DNA of 64,000 bases from Bacteroidales bacterium (GTDB lineage: Bacteria > Bacteroidota > Bacteroidia > Bacteroidales > P3). Within the stretch, counting starts at the first letter, position 1. The number at the start of each line of letters is the position of its first letter. Position numbers and translations under genes: made by a program. Location: contig JAFSPS010000010.1 of assembly GCA_017451385.1 (NCBI GenBank), forward strand, positions 1 through 64,000, read 5' to 3'. This document shows positions 17,629-26,852 of the stretch, piece after piece. The notes beneath the pieces were generated by a model. The model did not search any database and was not told the origin of the DNA. It worked only from the letters and a program-made list of their open reading frames with translations.

Positions 17629-18858
17629 ATGAAATCAATAGCAATACTTACGGGTGGCGGTCCTGCGCCCGGAATGAATACAGTTGTTGCCTCTGTGGCA
17701 AAAACATTTCTGCGTGACGGCTACCGTGTCATTGGACTCCATGCTGGATATTCCGCTCTCTTTACTGAAAAGCCGCGCATGCAAGACATAGACTTCCTTC
17801 TTGCCGATGAAATATTCAACAAAGGAGGTTCTGTAATCAAGATGAGCCGTTTCAAGCCAACCGATGAAGACTTTGAAAAACGTTTCAATATTAACCTTTT
17901 CAAGGATAACGACATCCGACTGCTTGTTACCGTAGGCGGCGACGACACTGCATCGACCGCCAATCGCGTGGCTAAATTCCTTTCCAGCCACAATTATCCC
18001 ATAGCCAACATACATGTCCCCAAAACGATAGACAACGACCTGCCCCTGCCTAATAGTAGTCCCACATTTGGTTACAATAGTGCCAAGTCTCAGGGTTGTA
18101 TTATCGGCACTGCCGTCATGGAAGACGCACGCACAAGCGAAAACTGGTTTGTGGTCAGTGCTATGGGGCGTTCGGCAGGACATCTTGCTCTCGGTATTGC
18201 CGGTGCCTGTCATTATCCAATGGTTATTATCCCTGAGTTCTTCAATAAGACAGAAATCACAGTGGATAAAATCGTCAACATGGTTGTGTCGAGCATCGTG
18301 AAACGTAAAATCATGGGTATAAACTATGGTGCCGCCATGATTTCCGAAGGTGTTTTTCACTCACTTAGTGACGAGGAAATACGCAAGTCGGGCATTCATT
18401 TCTCATTCGACGAACATGGTCATCCGGAGCTTGGCAAGGTCTCGAAGGCACATATTTTCAACGACCTTCTTGAGCGACGTCTAAAAGAATTGGACATAAA
18501 GACTAAGACACGCCCTGTTGAAGTGGGTTATGAAATACGATGCCATACACCAATAGCCTTCGACCTGACATATTGCTCGTTGATGGGTATGGGTGTCCAC
18601 ACTCTCTTCAACCAAGGCTGCACAGGATGTATGGTATATATTGACCATCAGGGCAATGTGTCGCCACTCTATCTGAAAGACATTCAAGACCCAACCACAG
18701 GCAAAATATTGCCGCGTCTCGTCAATGTTGAGTCCAACAAGGTACAGTCGTACGTTAATGACATTATGGACTACATCACGCCTGCCGACTATGAGGCAGC
18801 AAAGAAGTATCTGCCTAATCCAGAAACGTTTGACTTCAAGAAAATACTTAATTGGTAA
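17629..18858 (+). CDS. pfp: Pyrophosphate-dependent 6-phosphofructokinase
   Basis: Phosphorylates fructose 6-phosphate in glycolysis. Two residues separate PPi from ATP users. In GGDDT (103-107) the second Asp blocks ATP binding, where ATP enzymes have Gly. In PKTIDND (131-137) a Lys replaces the Gly of ATP enzymes. Both indicate PPi as phosphoryl donor and a reversible reaction. The N-terminal glycine-rich loop is GGGPAPGMN. The 409-aa length fits the group II/III PFP family of Bacteroidetes. Monocistronic with its own promoter and a strong hairpin after the stop. Confidence 0.92.
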   Translation: MKSIAILTGGGPAPGMNTVVASVAKTFLRDGYRVIGLHAGYSALFTEKPRMQDIDFLLADEIFNKGGSVIKMSRFKPTDEDFEKRFNINLFKDNDIRLLVTVGGDDTASTANRVAKFLSSHNYPIANIHVPKTIDNDLPLPNSSPTFGYNSAKSQGCIIGTAVMEDARTSENWFVVSAMGRSAGHLALGIAGACHYPMVIIPEFFNKTEITVDKIVNMVVSSIVKRKIMGINYGAAMISEGVFHSLSDEEIRKSGIHFSFDEHGHPELGKVSKAHIFNDLLERRLKELDIKTKTRPVEVGYEIRCHTPIAFDLTYCSLMGMGVHTLFNQGCTGCMVYIDHQGNVSPLYLKDIQDPTTGKILPRLVNVESNKVQSYVNDIMDYITPADYEAAKKYLPNPETFDFKKILNW

Positions 18859-18871
18859 AGTCTTGCCACCT

Positions 18872-18918
18872 ACAGTCTGTCATACAAAACAAAAAAGTAT
18901 GACAGACTGTTATCTTTT
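18872..18918 (+). terminator. Hairpin after pfp
   Basis: A perfect 14-bp stem, ACAGTCTGTCATAC (18872-18885) with GTATGACAGACTGT (18897-18910), then TATCTTTTTG. The T-run is slightly interrupted but adequate. Confidence 0.75.
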
Positions 18919-19005
18919 TGTTATAATTACATAGAATCGAACAACATACGTTTCGTAGAAGACTTCACAATACATCTAACAGAAAATTGTACACAGAAAT
19001 AATGT

Positions 19006-20358
19006 ATGCACACATCAATGATTTATCGTTCGCGCCAACTATTGCAAATACTTGTTGCCGTAGTGATTCTTTTCTCTTTGCCGATTGTTTCCAATGCACA
19101 AACAAAGAAACAACTAGAGAAAGAAAAACAACAAATTGAGCAGCAGATAAAAAAACTTAATCAGGAACTTGCTTCGGCAAAGAAAGATACCAAAAACAGC
19201 ACTGCCCAGCTAAAGGTACTTAACCAACGTATCAAGGAACGTACGCGCCTGATTAACAATATCAATGCGCAGATGTCAATCATTGATGGCCAGATTGCGC
19301 ATACGCAAGATAGTATGCAGCAGTTGCAGGCTCGTATTGATTCATTGAAAGCAGAGTATGGTAAAATCATTCGTGTACTATACTCAGAACGGTCGAGCCT
19401 TGACCGAACAAATCTGATGCTTGATGCGGATTCATACAACAAGGCATTTCTTCGTCGCAAATACTTCCAAGAGTACTCCCGCTATCGCAAGATGCAGGCA
19501 GCCGCTATACGAGCTCAAGAAGATGAGCTTAAGGGTATTAACCTGAATCTTGTAAAGCAGAAGAACGAAAAAAACACTCTGCTTAATCAAGAGAAAAAAG
19601 AAAAAGAGGAATTGGCAAAAGAGCAGAGCCAGCAACAGCAACAGGTGAAGAAATCGCAGCAGCGAGAGAAGGACCTTACGGCACAACTTACGAAGAAGGA
19701 GAAAGAACGTGTAAAGCTGCAACAGCAGATACAAAGAATCATCAATGAGGAGATAGCCAAAGCGCGCAAGGCGGCGGAAGCCGAACGCAAGGCAAAGGAG
19801 GCAGCAGAAAAGAAGGCTCGCGAAGAAGCTGCTAAAAAGCAAAAAACCAATAATAAGACAACGAAAAAAACAGCGGACAACAAAAGCACATCAAAACCTG
19901 TAGAGAAAAAGACACCAAACAAGCCGGCTCCAGAACCGACAGCAACCGATGCCGCATCAACTGATTTTGCTGCTAACAAAGGAAAGCTTTCATGGCCGGT
20001 GTATTATAAGAAAGTGGCGCGCGAATATGGGCGCTACACCCATGAATCGGGTGGACAAAATATGAACAACGGCATAGACCTCATCACTTCATCAGGAGCC
20101 GAAGTTACGGCCGTTTATAAGGGAAAGGTAACAAGGGTTTTTACATGCCCCAACGGCACAAAGGGCATTATTATCAGACATGGCGAATATATGACTGTGT
20201 ACGCCAATCTATCTAATGTAACCGTTAAAGAAAACACCACTGTTTCAACAAAACAAAAAATTGGTACAGTGCAAACGGGTAGCGATGGTGTATCGGAGTT
20301 CAGTTTCCAGATATGGAAAAGCACTCAAAGTCAGAACCCCCGTTCATGGTTAAAATAG
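19006..20358 (+). CDS. EnvC-like murein hydrolase activator, degenerate LytM domain
   Basis: 450 aa: a signal peptide (to about residue 32, VSNAQ), a long coiled coil (35-300) rich in K/E/Q, a low-complexity Ala/Lys/Thr linker (about 250-325), and a C-terminal peptidase M23/LytM fold (350-450). The zinc ligands of active M23 enzymes are missing: N355-G-I-D replaces H-x-G-x-D, and F432-S-F434 replaces H-x-H. This matches EnvC-type activators that switch on amidases during cell separation rather than cutting peptidoglycan themselves. No amidase gene is adjacent. The ATG at 19006 is used; a second ATG four codons later is equally possible. Confidence 0.88.
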   Translation: MHTSMIYRSRQLLQILVAVVILFSLPIVSNAQTKKQLEKEKQQIEQQIKKLNQELASAKKDTKNSTAQLKVLNQRIKERTRLINNINAQMSIIDGQIAHTQDSMQQLQARIDSLKAEYGKIIRVLYSERSSLDRTNLMLDADSYNKAFLRRKYFQEYSRYRKMQAAAIRAQEDELKGINLNLVKQKNEKNTLLNQEKKEKEELAKEQSQQQQQVKKSQQREKDLTAQLTKKEKERVKLQQQIQRIINEEIAKARKAAEAERKAKEAAEKKAREEAAKKQKTNNKTTKKTADNKSTSKPVEKKTPNKPAPEPTATDAASTDFAANKGKLSWPVYYKKVAREYGRYTHESGGQNMNNGIDLITSSGAEVTAVYKGKVTRVFTCPNGTKGIIIRHGEYMTVYANLSNVTVKENTTVSTKQKIGTVQTGSDGVSEFSFQIWKSTQSQNPRSWLK

Positions 20359-20432
20359 TCTTTCACATTTCGTACAAGATAATTGCACATTTTTTTTCTG
20401 GGATAACTAATAGTACAATCGGAATTAAACAA

Positions 20433-20481
20433 ATCATATACATGTAGTATCTTCGTAGTTCCAATCGAAGAGTTATATGAT
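20433..20481. other. Stem-loop upstream of leuS promoter
   Basis: Outer arms ATCATAT (20433-20439) and ATATGAT (20475-20481) enclose inner arms TCTTCG (20450-20455) and CGAAGA (20466-20471). No T-run follows, so it is not an ordinary terminator for the preceding gene. It lies about 30 bp upstream of the leuS -7 box. Confidence 0.4.
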
Positions 20482-20511
20482 ATTACAAGCCGTTATCTGC
20501 TAAAAAAAACT

Positions 20512-20519
20512 TATCTTTG
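20512..20519 (+). promoter_or_regulatory. Promoter -7 element of leuS operon
   Basis: TATCTTTG, an exact TAnnTTTG box, lies 46 bp before the leuS ATG. It probably drives leuS and the genes after it. Confidence 0.7.
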
Positions 20520-20564
20520 TTAATTCTATTTTTGAAACAAAAACGACTAACCATTTATTGAACA

Positions 20565-23372
20565 ATGGATTATAATTTTAGAGAAATCGAAACACGTTGG
20601 CAGGCCATCTGGCGCAAAACTCGAATATATCATGTAGAGAATAAATGCCAACGCCCTCATTATTATGTTCTTGATATGTTCCCATATCCTTCGGGCGCAG
20701 GACTTCATGTCGGGCATCCGTTGGGGTATATTGCCAGCGATATTTATGCAAGATACAAACGTTTGCGTGGTTTCAACGTCTTGCATCCAATGGGTTATGA
20801 TGCTTATGGCCTTCCGGCAGAACAATATGCTATACAGACTGGACAGCATCCAGCTAAAACAACACAACAAAATATAGCACGCTATCGCGAGCAACTTGAT
20901 AAAATTGGCTTTAGTTTTGACTGGGAACGCGAGGTACGAACTTGCGACCCTCGTTATTATCGTTGGACACAATGGACTTTCATTCAATTGTTCAATCACT
21001 ATTATGATAACGAAGTCAATAAGGCACGTCCAATCTCTGAACTTGTTTCAAAGATAGAACGTGGGGAATGGAAAGAAAAGCTTAGCAAGCCGTGGTCGGA
21101 AATGAACGAAGAGGAGAGGGAAAAATACCTTATGGACTACAGGTTGGCATTTCTTGCTGACATTCCTGTCAATTGGTGTCCACAACTTGGCACGGTACTT
21201 GCTAATGATGAGGTTGTCAATGGATTGTCTGTCCGTGGCGGTTATCCGGTAGAACGCAAACTAATGCGTCAATGGTCATTGCGTATTACCGCTTACGCCC
21301 AACGTCTTGTTGACGGACTTGAGACCGTTGATTGGACTGACAGCCTCAAAGAGATACAACGCAACTGGATTGGACGTAGCGAAGGGGCTGCCGTATGGTT
21401 TCCTGTCGCCGACCACGAGGGTGCGCGTTTCGAGATTTTCACTACTCGTCCTGACACAATCTATGGCGTGACGTTCATGGTGCTCTGCCCAGAACATGAG
21501 ATGATAGATACAATCACCACCGAGGCACAGCGTGAGGAGGTCGCCCAATATGTTACTTGGGCCAAAAATCGTTCAGAGCGTGAGCGCCAAGCAGAGACTA
21601 AAAAGGTGAGCGGAGTGTTCACGGGTGCCTATGCCATCAATCCACTCACCAACGAACGCATACCTATCTATGTTAGCGACTATGTGTTGGCTGGTTATGG
21701 AACAGGAGCCATCATGGCCGTGCCAGCACACGACAGCCGCGATTTCGCTTTTGCACGTCATTTCAATCTCCCCATTCGTCAGGTTGTCGCCCCTTCTGCC
21801 GATGAGGTCAGCGACCCATCCACATGGAGTGAGAGCCTTGATAGTAAAATAGGCGTCAGCGTCAACAGCGACTTCATCACAGGCATGAAAGTAAAAGAAG
21901 CTATGTCCGCTGTGATAAAGAGAATCACCGAAATGGGCATAGGCTTCAAGACCGTCAACTACAGACTGCGTGATGCCATCTTTAGCCGTCAGCGCTATTG
22001 GGGTGAGCCTTTCCCCGTTTATTACAAGAACGGGATGCCATACACCATTCCTGAAGAGTGTCTGCCTCTCCAGCTGCCTGACATCACCGATTTTAAGCCT
22101 ACCGCTAATGGCGAGCCACCACTCGGCCATGCCAAAATGTGGGCATGGGATGAGAAAGAGCGCAAGGTGAGCGCAACCAATGCCATAGACAACAAGAACG
22201 TCTTTCCGCTCGAACTAAGCACTATGCCTGGATTTGCAGGGTCAAGTGGCTACTACTTGCGATATATGGACCCGACCAACGACGAGGCCTATTTTTCTAA
22301 AGAGGCTGTAAACTATTGGCAGAATGTCGACCTATATGTTGGCGGTGCCGAGCATGGGACTGGACACCTTATTTATGCTCGTTTTTGGAATAAGTTTCTC
22401 TTTGACCTTGGCCTTGCAGTAAAGGAAGAGCCATTCCAAAGGCTTGTGAATCAAGGCATGATTCAAGGACGTTCCAACTTCGTCTATCGTAGCAAGAACG
22501 ATAGCAACCTGTTTATATCTAAGAATATCGCAGGACGCGAAGAGACCACTGTGCCTATCCATGTTGATATAAATATTGTCAATAATGACATTTTGGATAT
22601 TGAAAAATTCCGCCAATGGAGGCCTGAATTTGCAGATGCACGTTTTGAACTGGAGGATGGAAAATATGTTTGTGGATGGGAGATAGAGAAGATGTCCAAA
22701 TCGATGTTCAACGTTCAGAACCCTGACGACCTTGTAGAACGCTATGGTGCTGATACGCTTCGCCTCTACGAGATGTTCCTTGGTCCTGTAGAACAGTCCA
22801 AACCGTGGGATACCAAAGGCATAGAAGGTGTGTTCCGTTTTCTTCGCAAGTTCTGGAAAATGTTTTGTGTAGAGGACGATGGCTGCCACCTCACTACATT
22901 CGACCCAACACGCGACGAGTTAAAAATCCTTCACCAGACAATAAAGAAAATTACAGAAGATATCGAACGCTTCTCGTTCAACACTTCTATATCTGCCTTC
23001 ATGACATGCACCAATGACTTAACCGCATTGTCATGTAACAATCGTAGAGTGCTTGAACCATTGGTTGTACTTATCGCTCCTTTTGCACCACATATTGCAG
23101 AAGAGCTGTGGCATAAATTGGGCAATCAGAATTCGGTATGTGATGCTGAATGGCCTAAATATGACGAGCAGTGTCTTGTAGAAGATACGGTGTCTTATCC
23201 GGTATCGTTCAATGGCAAAATGCGTTTTATGGTAAGTCTGCCTGCTGATGCCAATGCCGACGATGCGCTTGCAGCTGTCAAGGCTATGCCAGAAGGGCAA
23301 AAGTGGCTTGGTGGTGCAGAGCCCAAAAAGGTTATTTTTGTGCCGAAAAAGATTATAAATATCGTTCTCTAA
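20565..23372 (+). CDS. leuS: Leucyl-tRNA synthetase
   Basis: Charges tRNA-Leu with leucine. Class I signatures: HVGH (48-51) and KMSKS (about residue 708). The inserted CP1 editing domain carries TTRPDTIYG (about residue 290) and an [13 protein letters not shown] block. The 935-aa length is normal for Bacteroidetes LeuRS. A C-terminal anticodon-binding domain and LeuS tail (PEGQKWL...[14 protein letters not shown]) are present, so the gene is complete. It is followed 18 bp later by nusB. Confidence 0.98.
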   Translation: MDYNFREIETRWQAIWRKTRIYHVENKCQRPHYYVLDMFPYPSGAGLHVGHPLGYIASDIYARYKRLRGFNVLHPMGYDAYGLPAEQYAIQTGQHPAKTTQQNIARYREQLDKIGFSFDWEREVRTCDPRYYRWTQWTFIQLFNHYYDNEVNKARPISELVSKIERGEWKEKLSKPWSEMNEEEREKYLMDYRLAFLADIPVNWCPQLGTVLANDEVVNGLSVRGGYPVERKLMRQWSLRITAYAQRLVDGLETVDWTDSLKEIQRNWIGRSEGAAVWFPVADHEGARFEIFTTRPDTIYGVTFMVLCPEHEMIDTITTEAQREEVAQYVTWAKNRSERERQAETKKVSGVFTGAYAINPLTNERIPIYVSDYVLAGYGTGAIMAVPAHDSRDFAFARHFNLPIRQVVAPSADEVSDPSTWSESLDSKIGVSVNSDFITGMKVKEAMSAVIKRITEMGIGFKTVNYRLRDAIFSRQRYWGEPFPVYYKNGMPYTIPEECLPLQLPDITDFKPTANGEPPLGHAKMWAWDEKERKVSATNAIDNKNVFPLELSTMPGFAGSSGYYLRYMDPTNDEAYFSKEAVNYWQNVDLYVGGAEHGTGHLIYARFWNKFLFDLGLAVKEEPFQRLVNQGMIQGRSNFVYRSKNDSNLFISKNIAGREETTVPIHVDINIVNNDILDIEKFRQWRPEFADARFELEDGKYVCGWEIEKMSKSMFNVQNPDDLVERYGADTLRLYEMFLGPVEQSKPWDTKGIEGVFRFLRKFWKMFCVEDDGCHLTTFDPTRDELKILHQTIKKITEDIERFSFNTSISAFMTCTNDLTALSCNNRRVLEPLVVLIAPFAPHIAEELWHKLGNQNSVCDAEWPKYDEQCLVEDTVSYPVSFNGKMRFMVSLPADANADDALAAVKAMPEGQKWLGGAEPKKVIFVPKKIINIVL

Positions 23373-23390
23373 AACAACACTAAACAAACT

Positions 23391-24395
23391 ATGATAAGCA
23401 GACACTTCTTTCGTGCAAAAGTATTACAAACGCTTTATGCGGCGCATTATAGCAAATACACTGTAGTACAAGCCAACCAACTGCTTGAAAACCAAATAAA
23501 AAGTTTTAATTGTTTGGCCGTATGGCAGATTTCCGCACTTATTATGACTCGTGAGGCTGCCGAGCAGGTGTTGGTAGATTTCTCGAAGAAATTTAACCCA
23601 ACAAAGGATGACCTTAATCCGTCCCGTCGTTTCGTTGACAATCCGATACTCTTGCATCTGGCTGACAATAATGACTTTAGAAGTCAGATGAAGAAATATG
23701 CCGTTCATTGGGATGACACCGAACTTTTTCGCCGTCTTTTCATTACATTCAAAAATAGCCCTATTTACATTGACTATGTAAAAAGCGAGACTTTGTCATT
23801 TGAAGAAGACAAGAATTTCATTCTCAATTTGTTCAAGTTTCTCATGAACGACAATATATTGCGTGATACTTTTTTTGAACGTGCAATTTCATGGGAAGAT
23901 GATTTTGACCAAATGGCGCAGTATTCGTATATGACATTGCGTTCTATTCCGGAGGATTTCAATGAGGCGACGAATTTCTATCAGATGAATGACTCTCGCG
24001 TTGATTCTGATATTGAGGCATACAAGTTTGCCATGCAGTTGCTGGACAATGCCATAGAGATGTATGACGAAAGTGTGGAATTGATAAAAAAACACCTTAA
24101 CGGATGGGAGTTTGAACGCGTGGCTGTTATGGATGTTCTTCTTCTCGATATGGCTATCGCCGAGCTTGTACGTTGCGAGTCTATCCCAGAACGTGTGACA
24201 ATAGATGAATATATAGAATTGTCAAAGGAGTTTAGCACCGAGCGAAGCAAACTATTCATCAATGGAATACTTGACCGTATGCTATCCGAATTGAGAGCAG
24301 CCGGACGCGTCGTAAAAACAGGACGTGGCATTTACGACCCCGATATGCTGGATGGCGAAGCAGAGAATTTTGGTGATGTTTACAGCGAAAAATAA
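23391..24395 (+). CDS. nusB: Transcription antitermination factor NusB (long form)
   Basis: NusB binds boxA RNA with NusE to antiterminate rRNA transcription. The canonical NusB fold is in the C-terminal third (about residues 215-310: RVAVMDVLLLDMAIAELV, then PERVTIDEYIELSKEFST and FINGILDRM). The N-terminal 200 residues are an extra helical extension typical of Bacteroidetes NusB; it begins RHFFRAKVLQTLYA, as in a second NusB start. 334 aa. It sits between leuS and the DUF1573-yajC genes, the usual Bacteroidales order. Confidence 0.92.
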   Translation: MISRHFFRAKVLQTLYAAHYSKYTVVQANQLLENQIKSFNCLAVWQISALIMTREAAEQVLVDFSKKFNPTKDDLNPSRRFVDNPILLHLADNNDFRSQMKKYAVHWDDTELFRRLFITFKNSPIYIDYVKSETLSFEEDKNFILNLFKFLMNDNILRDTFFERAISWEDDFDQMAQYSYMTLRSIPEDFNEATNFYQMNDSRVDSDIEAYKFAMQLLDNAIEMYDESVELIKKHLNGWEFERVAVMDVLLLDMAIAELVRCESIPERVTIDEYIELSKEFSTERSKLFINGILDRMLSELRAAGRVVKTGRGIYDPDMLDGEAENFGDVYSEK

Positions 24396-24450
24396 ACATT
24401 ATATCAAATACTGTCATTAGATAGAAAATGACGTATAATATTAAAATTAA

Positions 24451-24903
24451 ATGAAAAAGATAATATTGTGCATCTGTTCATGTATTTCCCTATTGGCTGT
24501 TGTGGCTTGCGGGAACAGTGGCGGAGAAAAAAATGATGTTTCAATCATAAATAATCCTAATAGTGCGACAGGCTATGATTCAACAATATCCATGCCACGC
24601 ATAGTATTTGACCAGAATCAACATGATTTTGGACGCCTGTCGCCAAACGAGCAAGTAGCATATAGTTTTCATTTTCGTAATGATGGCAATGCCAATCTCG
24701 TTATCACCAGTTGCGAAACATCTTGTGGTTGCACCATCGCCGACTATCCTCGTGGCGTGATTGCCCCTGGTGGTGATGGATATATCTCGGTGACATTCAA
24801 ATCGCCCAGTGGTAGAAGCGGCCAGCAAGTTAAAGAGGTAACCGTCAATACAAATGCGCAACCTGCAACCACACGTCTGCGTATTTTAGCTCAAGTAATG
24901 TAA
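24451..24903 (+). CDS. DUF1573 lipoprotein
   Basis: 150 aa with a lipoprotein signal (lipobox VVAC, Cys about 20) followed by a DUF1573 domain, an immunoglobulin-like beta sandwich: FDFGRLSPNEQ-type start, FHFRNDGNANLVI and SCGCTIADYP with paired cysteines, ending with VTVNTNAQP. Such proteins are common cell-surface or periplasmic lipoproteins of Bacteroidetes; the exact role is unknown. The location between nusB and yajC is conserved in the group as far as I recall. Confidence 0.9.
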   Translation: MKKIILCICSCISLLAVVACGNSGGEKNDVSIINNPNSATGYDSTISMPRIVFDQNQHDFGRLSPNEQVAYSFHFRNDGNANLVITSCETSCGCTIADYPRGVIAPGGDGYISVTFKSPSGRSGQQVKEVTVNTNAQPATTRLRILAQVM

Positions 24904-24922
24904 ATATATAATAATATTTAAA

Positions 24923-25246
24923 ATGATGAAACCCTTATTCATTCTCCTTCAAGAAACCGCACCACAAAGTGGCGGTAGTAGCATGTCGCTCATTTGGATG
25001 ATACTTATTTTTGTAGTCATCTGGTTTCTTATGATGCGTCCTCAACAGAAAAGAGCTAAAGAGGAACGTAAATTCCGTGAGCAACTGAAAAAAGGCGACC
25101 GCGTGACGTTCTCTGGTGGCATTTATGGCAAAATACATGAGGTAGGCGAGACAACAGTTGAAGTGGAAGTATCCAATGGCGTCATCCTCACCGTAGAAAA
25201 ATCAATGATACAACCTGCAGCAACGACCGAAACAGAAAAGAAATAA
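24923..25246 (+). CDS. yajC: Preprotein translocase subunit YajC
   Basis: 107 aa: one N-terminal transmembrane helix (about 20-38, IWMILIFVVIWFLMM) followed by RPQQKRAKEE and a basic then beta-rich cytoplasmic domain (GDRVTFSGGIYGKIHEVGE, GVILTVEKSMI). YajC associates with SecDF at the Sec translocon. It is 19 bp after the DUF1573 gene and 6 bp before the YbbR-like gene, so it belongs to one transcript. Confidence 0.95.
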   Translation: MMKPLFILLQETAPQSGGSSMSLIWMILIFVVIWFLMMRPQQKRAKEERKFREQLKKGDRVTFSGGIYGKIHEVGETTVEVEVSNGVILTVEKSMIQPAATTETEKK

Positions 25247-25252
25247 TCACAA

Positions 25253-26203
25253 TTGTCGAGCATACTATCATATTTGTCAAGTCATAGGGGTTTTCTTTTT
25301 GCAGTACTTTTTAGCGCCATTTTATGGATTGTAAGTGCTATGACAGAAGAAAATTCCTATGATGCTGTTGTTCGGATAGAATGGACAGGGTTTGATACGG
25401 CACGCTATGCCATTGTTGAGGCCGATACCGTTTTGCGCGTCAGTATAATCTCCAGTGGTTTTAATGCCATAGACCGAGACAACCACTTGAAACGTGTGCG
25501 CTACAAGATTTATGCAACATCAGATACAACGGTATTTTTTTCCGATTGTGTTAAGGATATGCCAGTGCAGTTAGGACTCACTGGCGTGCGAGAGATTAGC
25601 AGCCGTCAGGAGACCGTTACATTGCGCTTAGCACCACGCACCAGTCGTGCCTTTAAGCCTCGCCTTAACGGATTGCAACTCTCTTTTGCTGAGCCATACG
25701 GTTTGGCTGGTGAGCCACAGATAGAGCCGGATACTGTATGGCTCTATGGAAGTGAGCAGTCGTTGGAACAAGTTTCATGCGTAGAAACACAACCAACGCA
25801 ACTCATGGAGATAAAAGGCACGAACACATATAAGTTGCCACTTGTTCCTGTATGGTCGCAATATACAGACCTTCATCCATCCACAAGATACATTTCGGTC
25901 ACCATTCCCACTGCCGTTTATTCTGAAAAAGTTTTCACACTTCCAATCAATATTGAAGGTAGTGATGAAGACCACATTAAGATTTATCCCGAACAAGCAA
26001 CGGTTACTCTTTGGGTTGCAGACCAATTAAATAATCATATTGCATCGGACATGATAAGCCTTGCTGTTGAATATGACAGCACATCTCGAATGTCCGACAA
26101 ACTAACTATAAGAGCCGTCAGTTTCCCATCTTATGTCCGAATCAAAAGAATAGAACCTGTCGATGTGAGTTATATCGTAATAAAAAAAGATAAAAATCAT
26201 TAA
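25253..26203 (+). CDS. YbbR/CdaR-like membrane-anchored protein
   Basis: 316 aa with an N-terminal transmembrane helix (about 12-28, GFLFAVLFSAILWIVSAM) and extracytoplasmic beta-rich YbbR-like repeats, for example PEQATVTLWVADQ and EPQIEPDTVWLYGSEQSL. In Firmicutes CdaR controls the c-di-AMP cyclase CdaA, but that partner is not adjacent here, so the role is inferred only from fold. The start appears to be TTG (25253), 6 bp after yajC; no nearby ATG gives the full membrane anchor. Confidence 0.82.
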   Translation: MSSILSYLSSHRGFLFAVLFSAILWIVSAMTEENSYDAVVRIEWTGFDTARYAIVEADTVLRVSIISSGFNAIDRDNHLKRVRYKIYATSDTTVFFSDCVKDMPVQLGLTGVREISSRQETVTLRLAPRTSRAFKPRLNGLQLSFAEPYGLAGEPQIEPDTVWLYGSEQSLEQVSCVETQPTQLMEIKGTNTYKLPLVPVWSQYTDLHPSTRYISVTIPTAVYSEKVFTLPINIEGSDEDHIKIYPEQATVTLWVADQLNNHIASDMISLAVEYDSTSRMSDKLTIRAVSFPSYVRIKRIEPVDVSYIVIKKDKNH

Positions 26204-26212
26204 GATGGGCTT

Positions 26213-26812
26213 ATGAAAAGAGTGGCACTAACAGGTGGTATAGGGAGTGGCAAAACGACTGTGGCCAATGAGTTTTGCTTATTAGGCATACCATGTTTTG
26301 TTGCAGACAAGGCGGGAGCAGAATTATACAACGATGCGTCTTTCTGTGGCAAAGTCATAGAGCTGCTTGGCGACGATGTTGCCAAGGCAGATGGAATGGT
26401 CAGCAAACGTGCTGTGGCTGAAATCATATTCTCCGATAAGGCTAAACTCAAAGCCCTAAATGAGTTGATACATCCGCGTGTCATGAAGATGTACCATCAA
26501 TGGGAGAAAAAATGGATTATGGCACCATATACAATATTTGAATGTGCCATACTTTATGAATATCACCTCGAAAAGCAGTTTGATAAGGTAGTGTCAGTCT
26601 ATACCTCTATACCAGAACGCATTGCTCGTCTGCAGATACGAGACAACGCAACCATAGCACAGATTATGCCTTTTATCAATGCACAAATCCCTGCAGAAGA
26701 GAAAATGATGCGGTCAGACTATGTGATACTGAATTATGAGGGCAATCCTCGTGTGCGACAAGTGAAAACCATTCATGACTTAATCTTAAAAGATTCAACA
26801 TTCTCCGAATAA
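26213..26812 (+). CDS. coaE: Dephospho-CoA kinase
   Basis: Last step of CoA synthesis: ATP-dependent 3'-phosphorylation of dephospho-CoA. The P-loop GGIGSGKTT (residues 8-16) opens the 199-aa protein, followed by CFVADKAG, with LIHPRVMKMY and the lid region RLQIRDN. Length and order are standard. It starts 9 bp after ybbR in the yajC-ybbR-coaE cluster. Its pathway partner coaD is at 5.8 kb. Confidence 0.96.
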   Translation: MKRVALTGGIGSGKTTVANEFCLLGIPCFVADKAGAELYNDASFCGKVIELLGDDVAKADGMVSKRAVAEIIFSDKAKLKALNELIHPRVMKMYHQWEKKWIMAPYTIFECAILYEYHLEKQFDKVVSVYTSIPERIARLQIRDNATIAQIMPFINAQIPAEEKMMRSDYVILNYEGNPRVRQVKTIHDLILKDSTFSE

Positions 26813-26852
26813 ATTTCAGCCTACATAAAAATAATTTAGCATAGTCATCCCA

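Noticed and set aside
17635-18360. Long leftward frame (241 codons) inside pfp
   Set aside because: Fully antisense to a clear phosphofructokinase gene; His/Asp/Thr-rich composition is a shadow of the coding strand.
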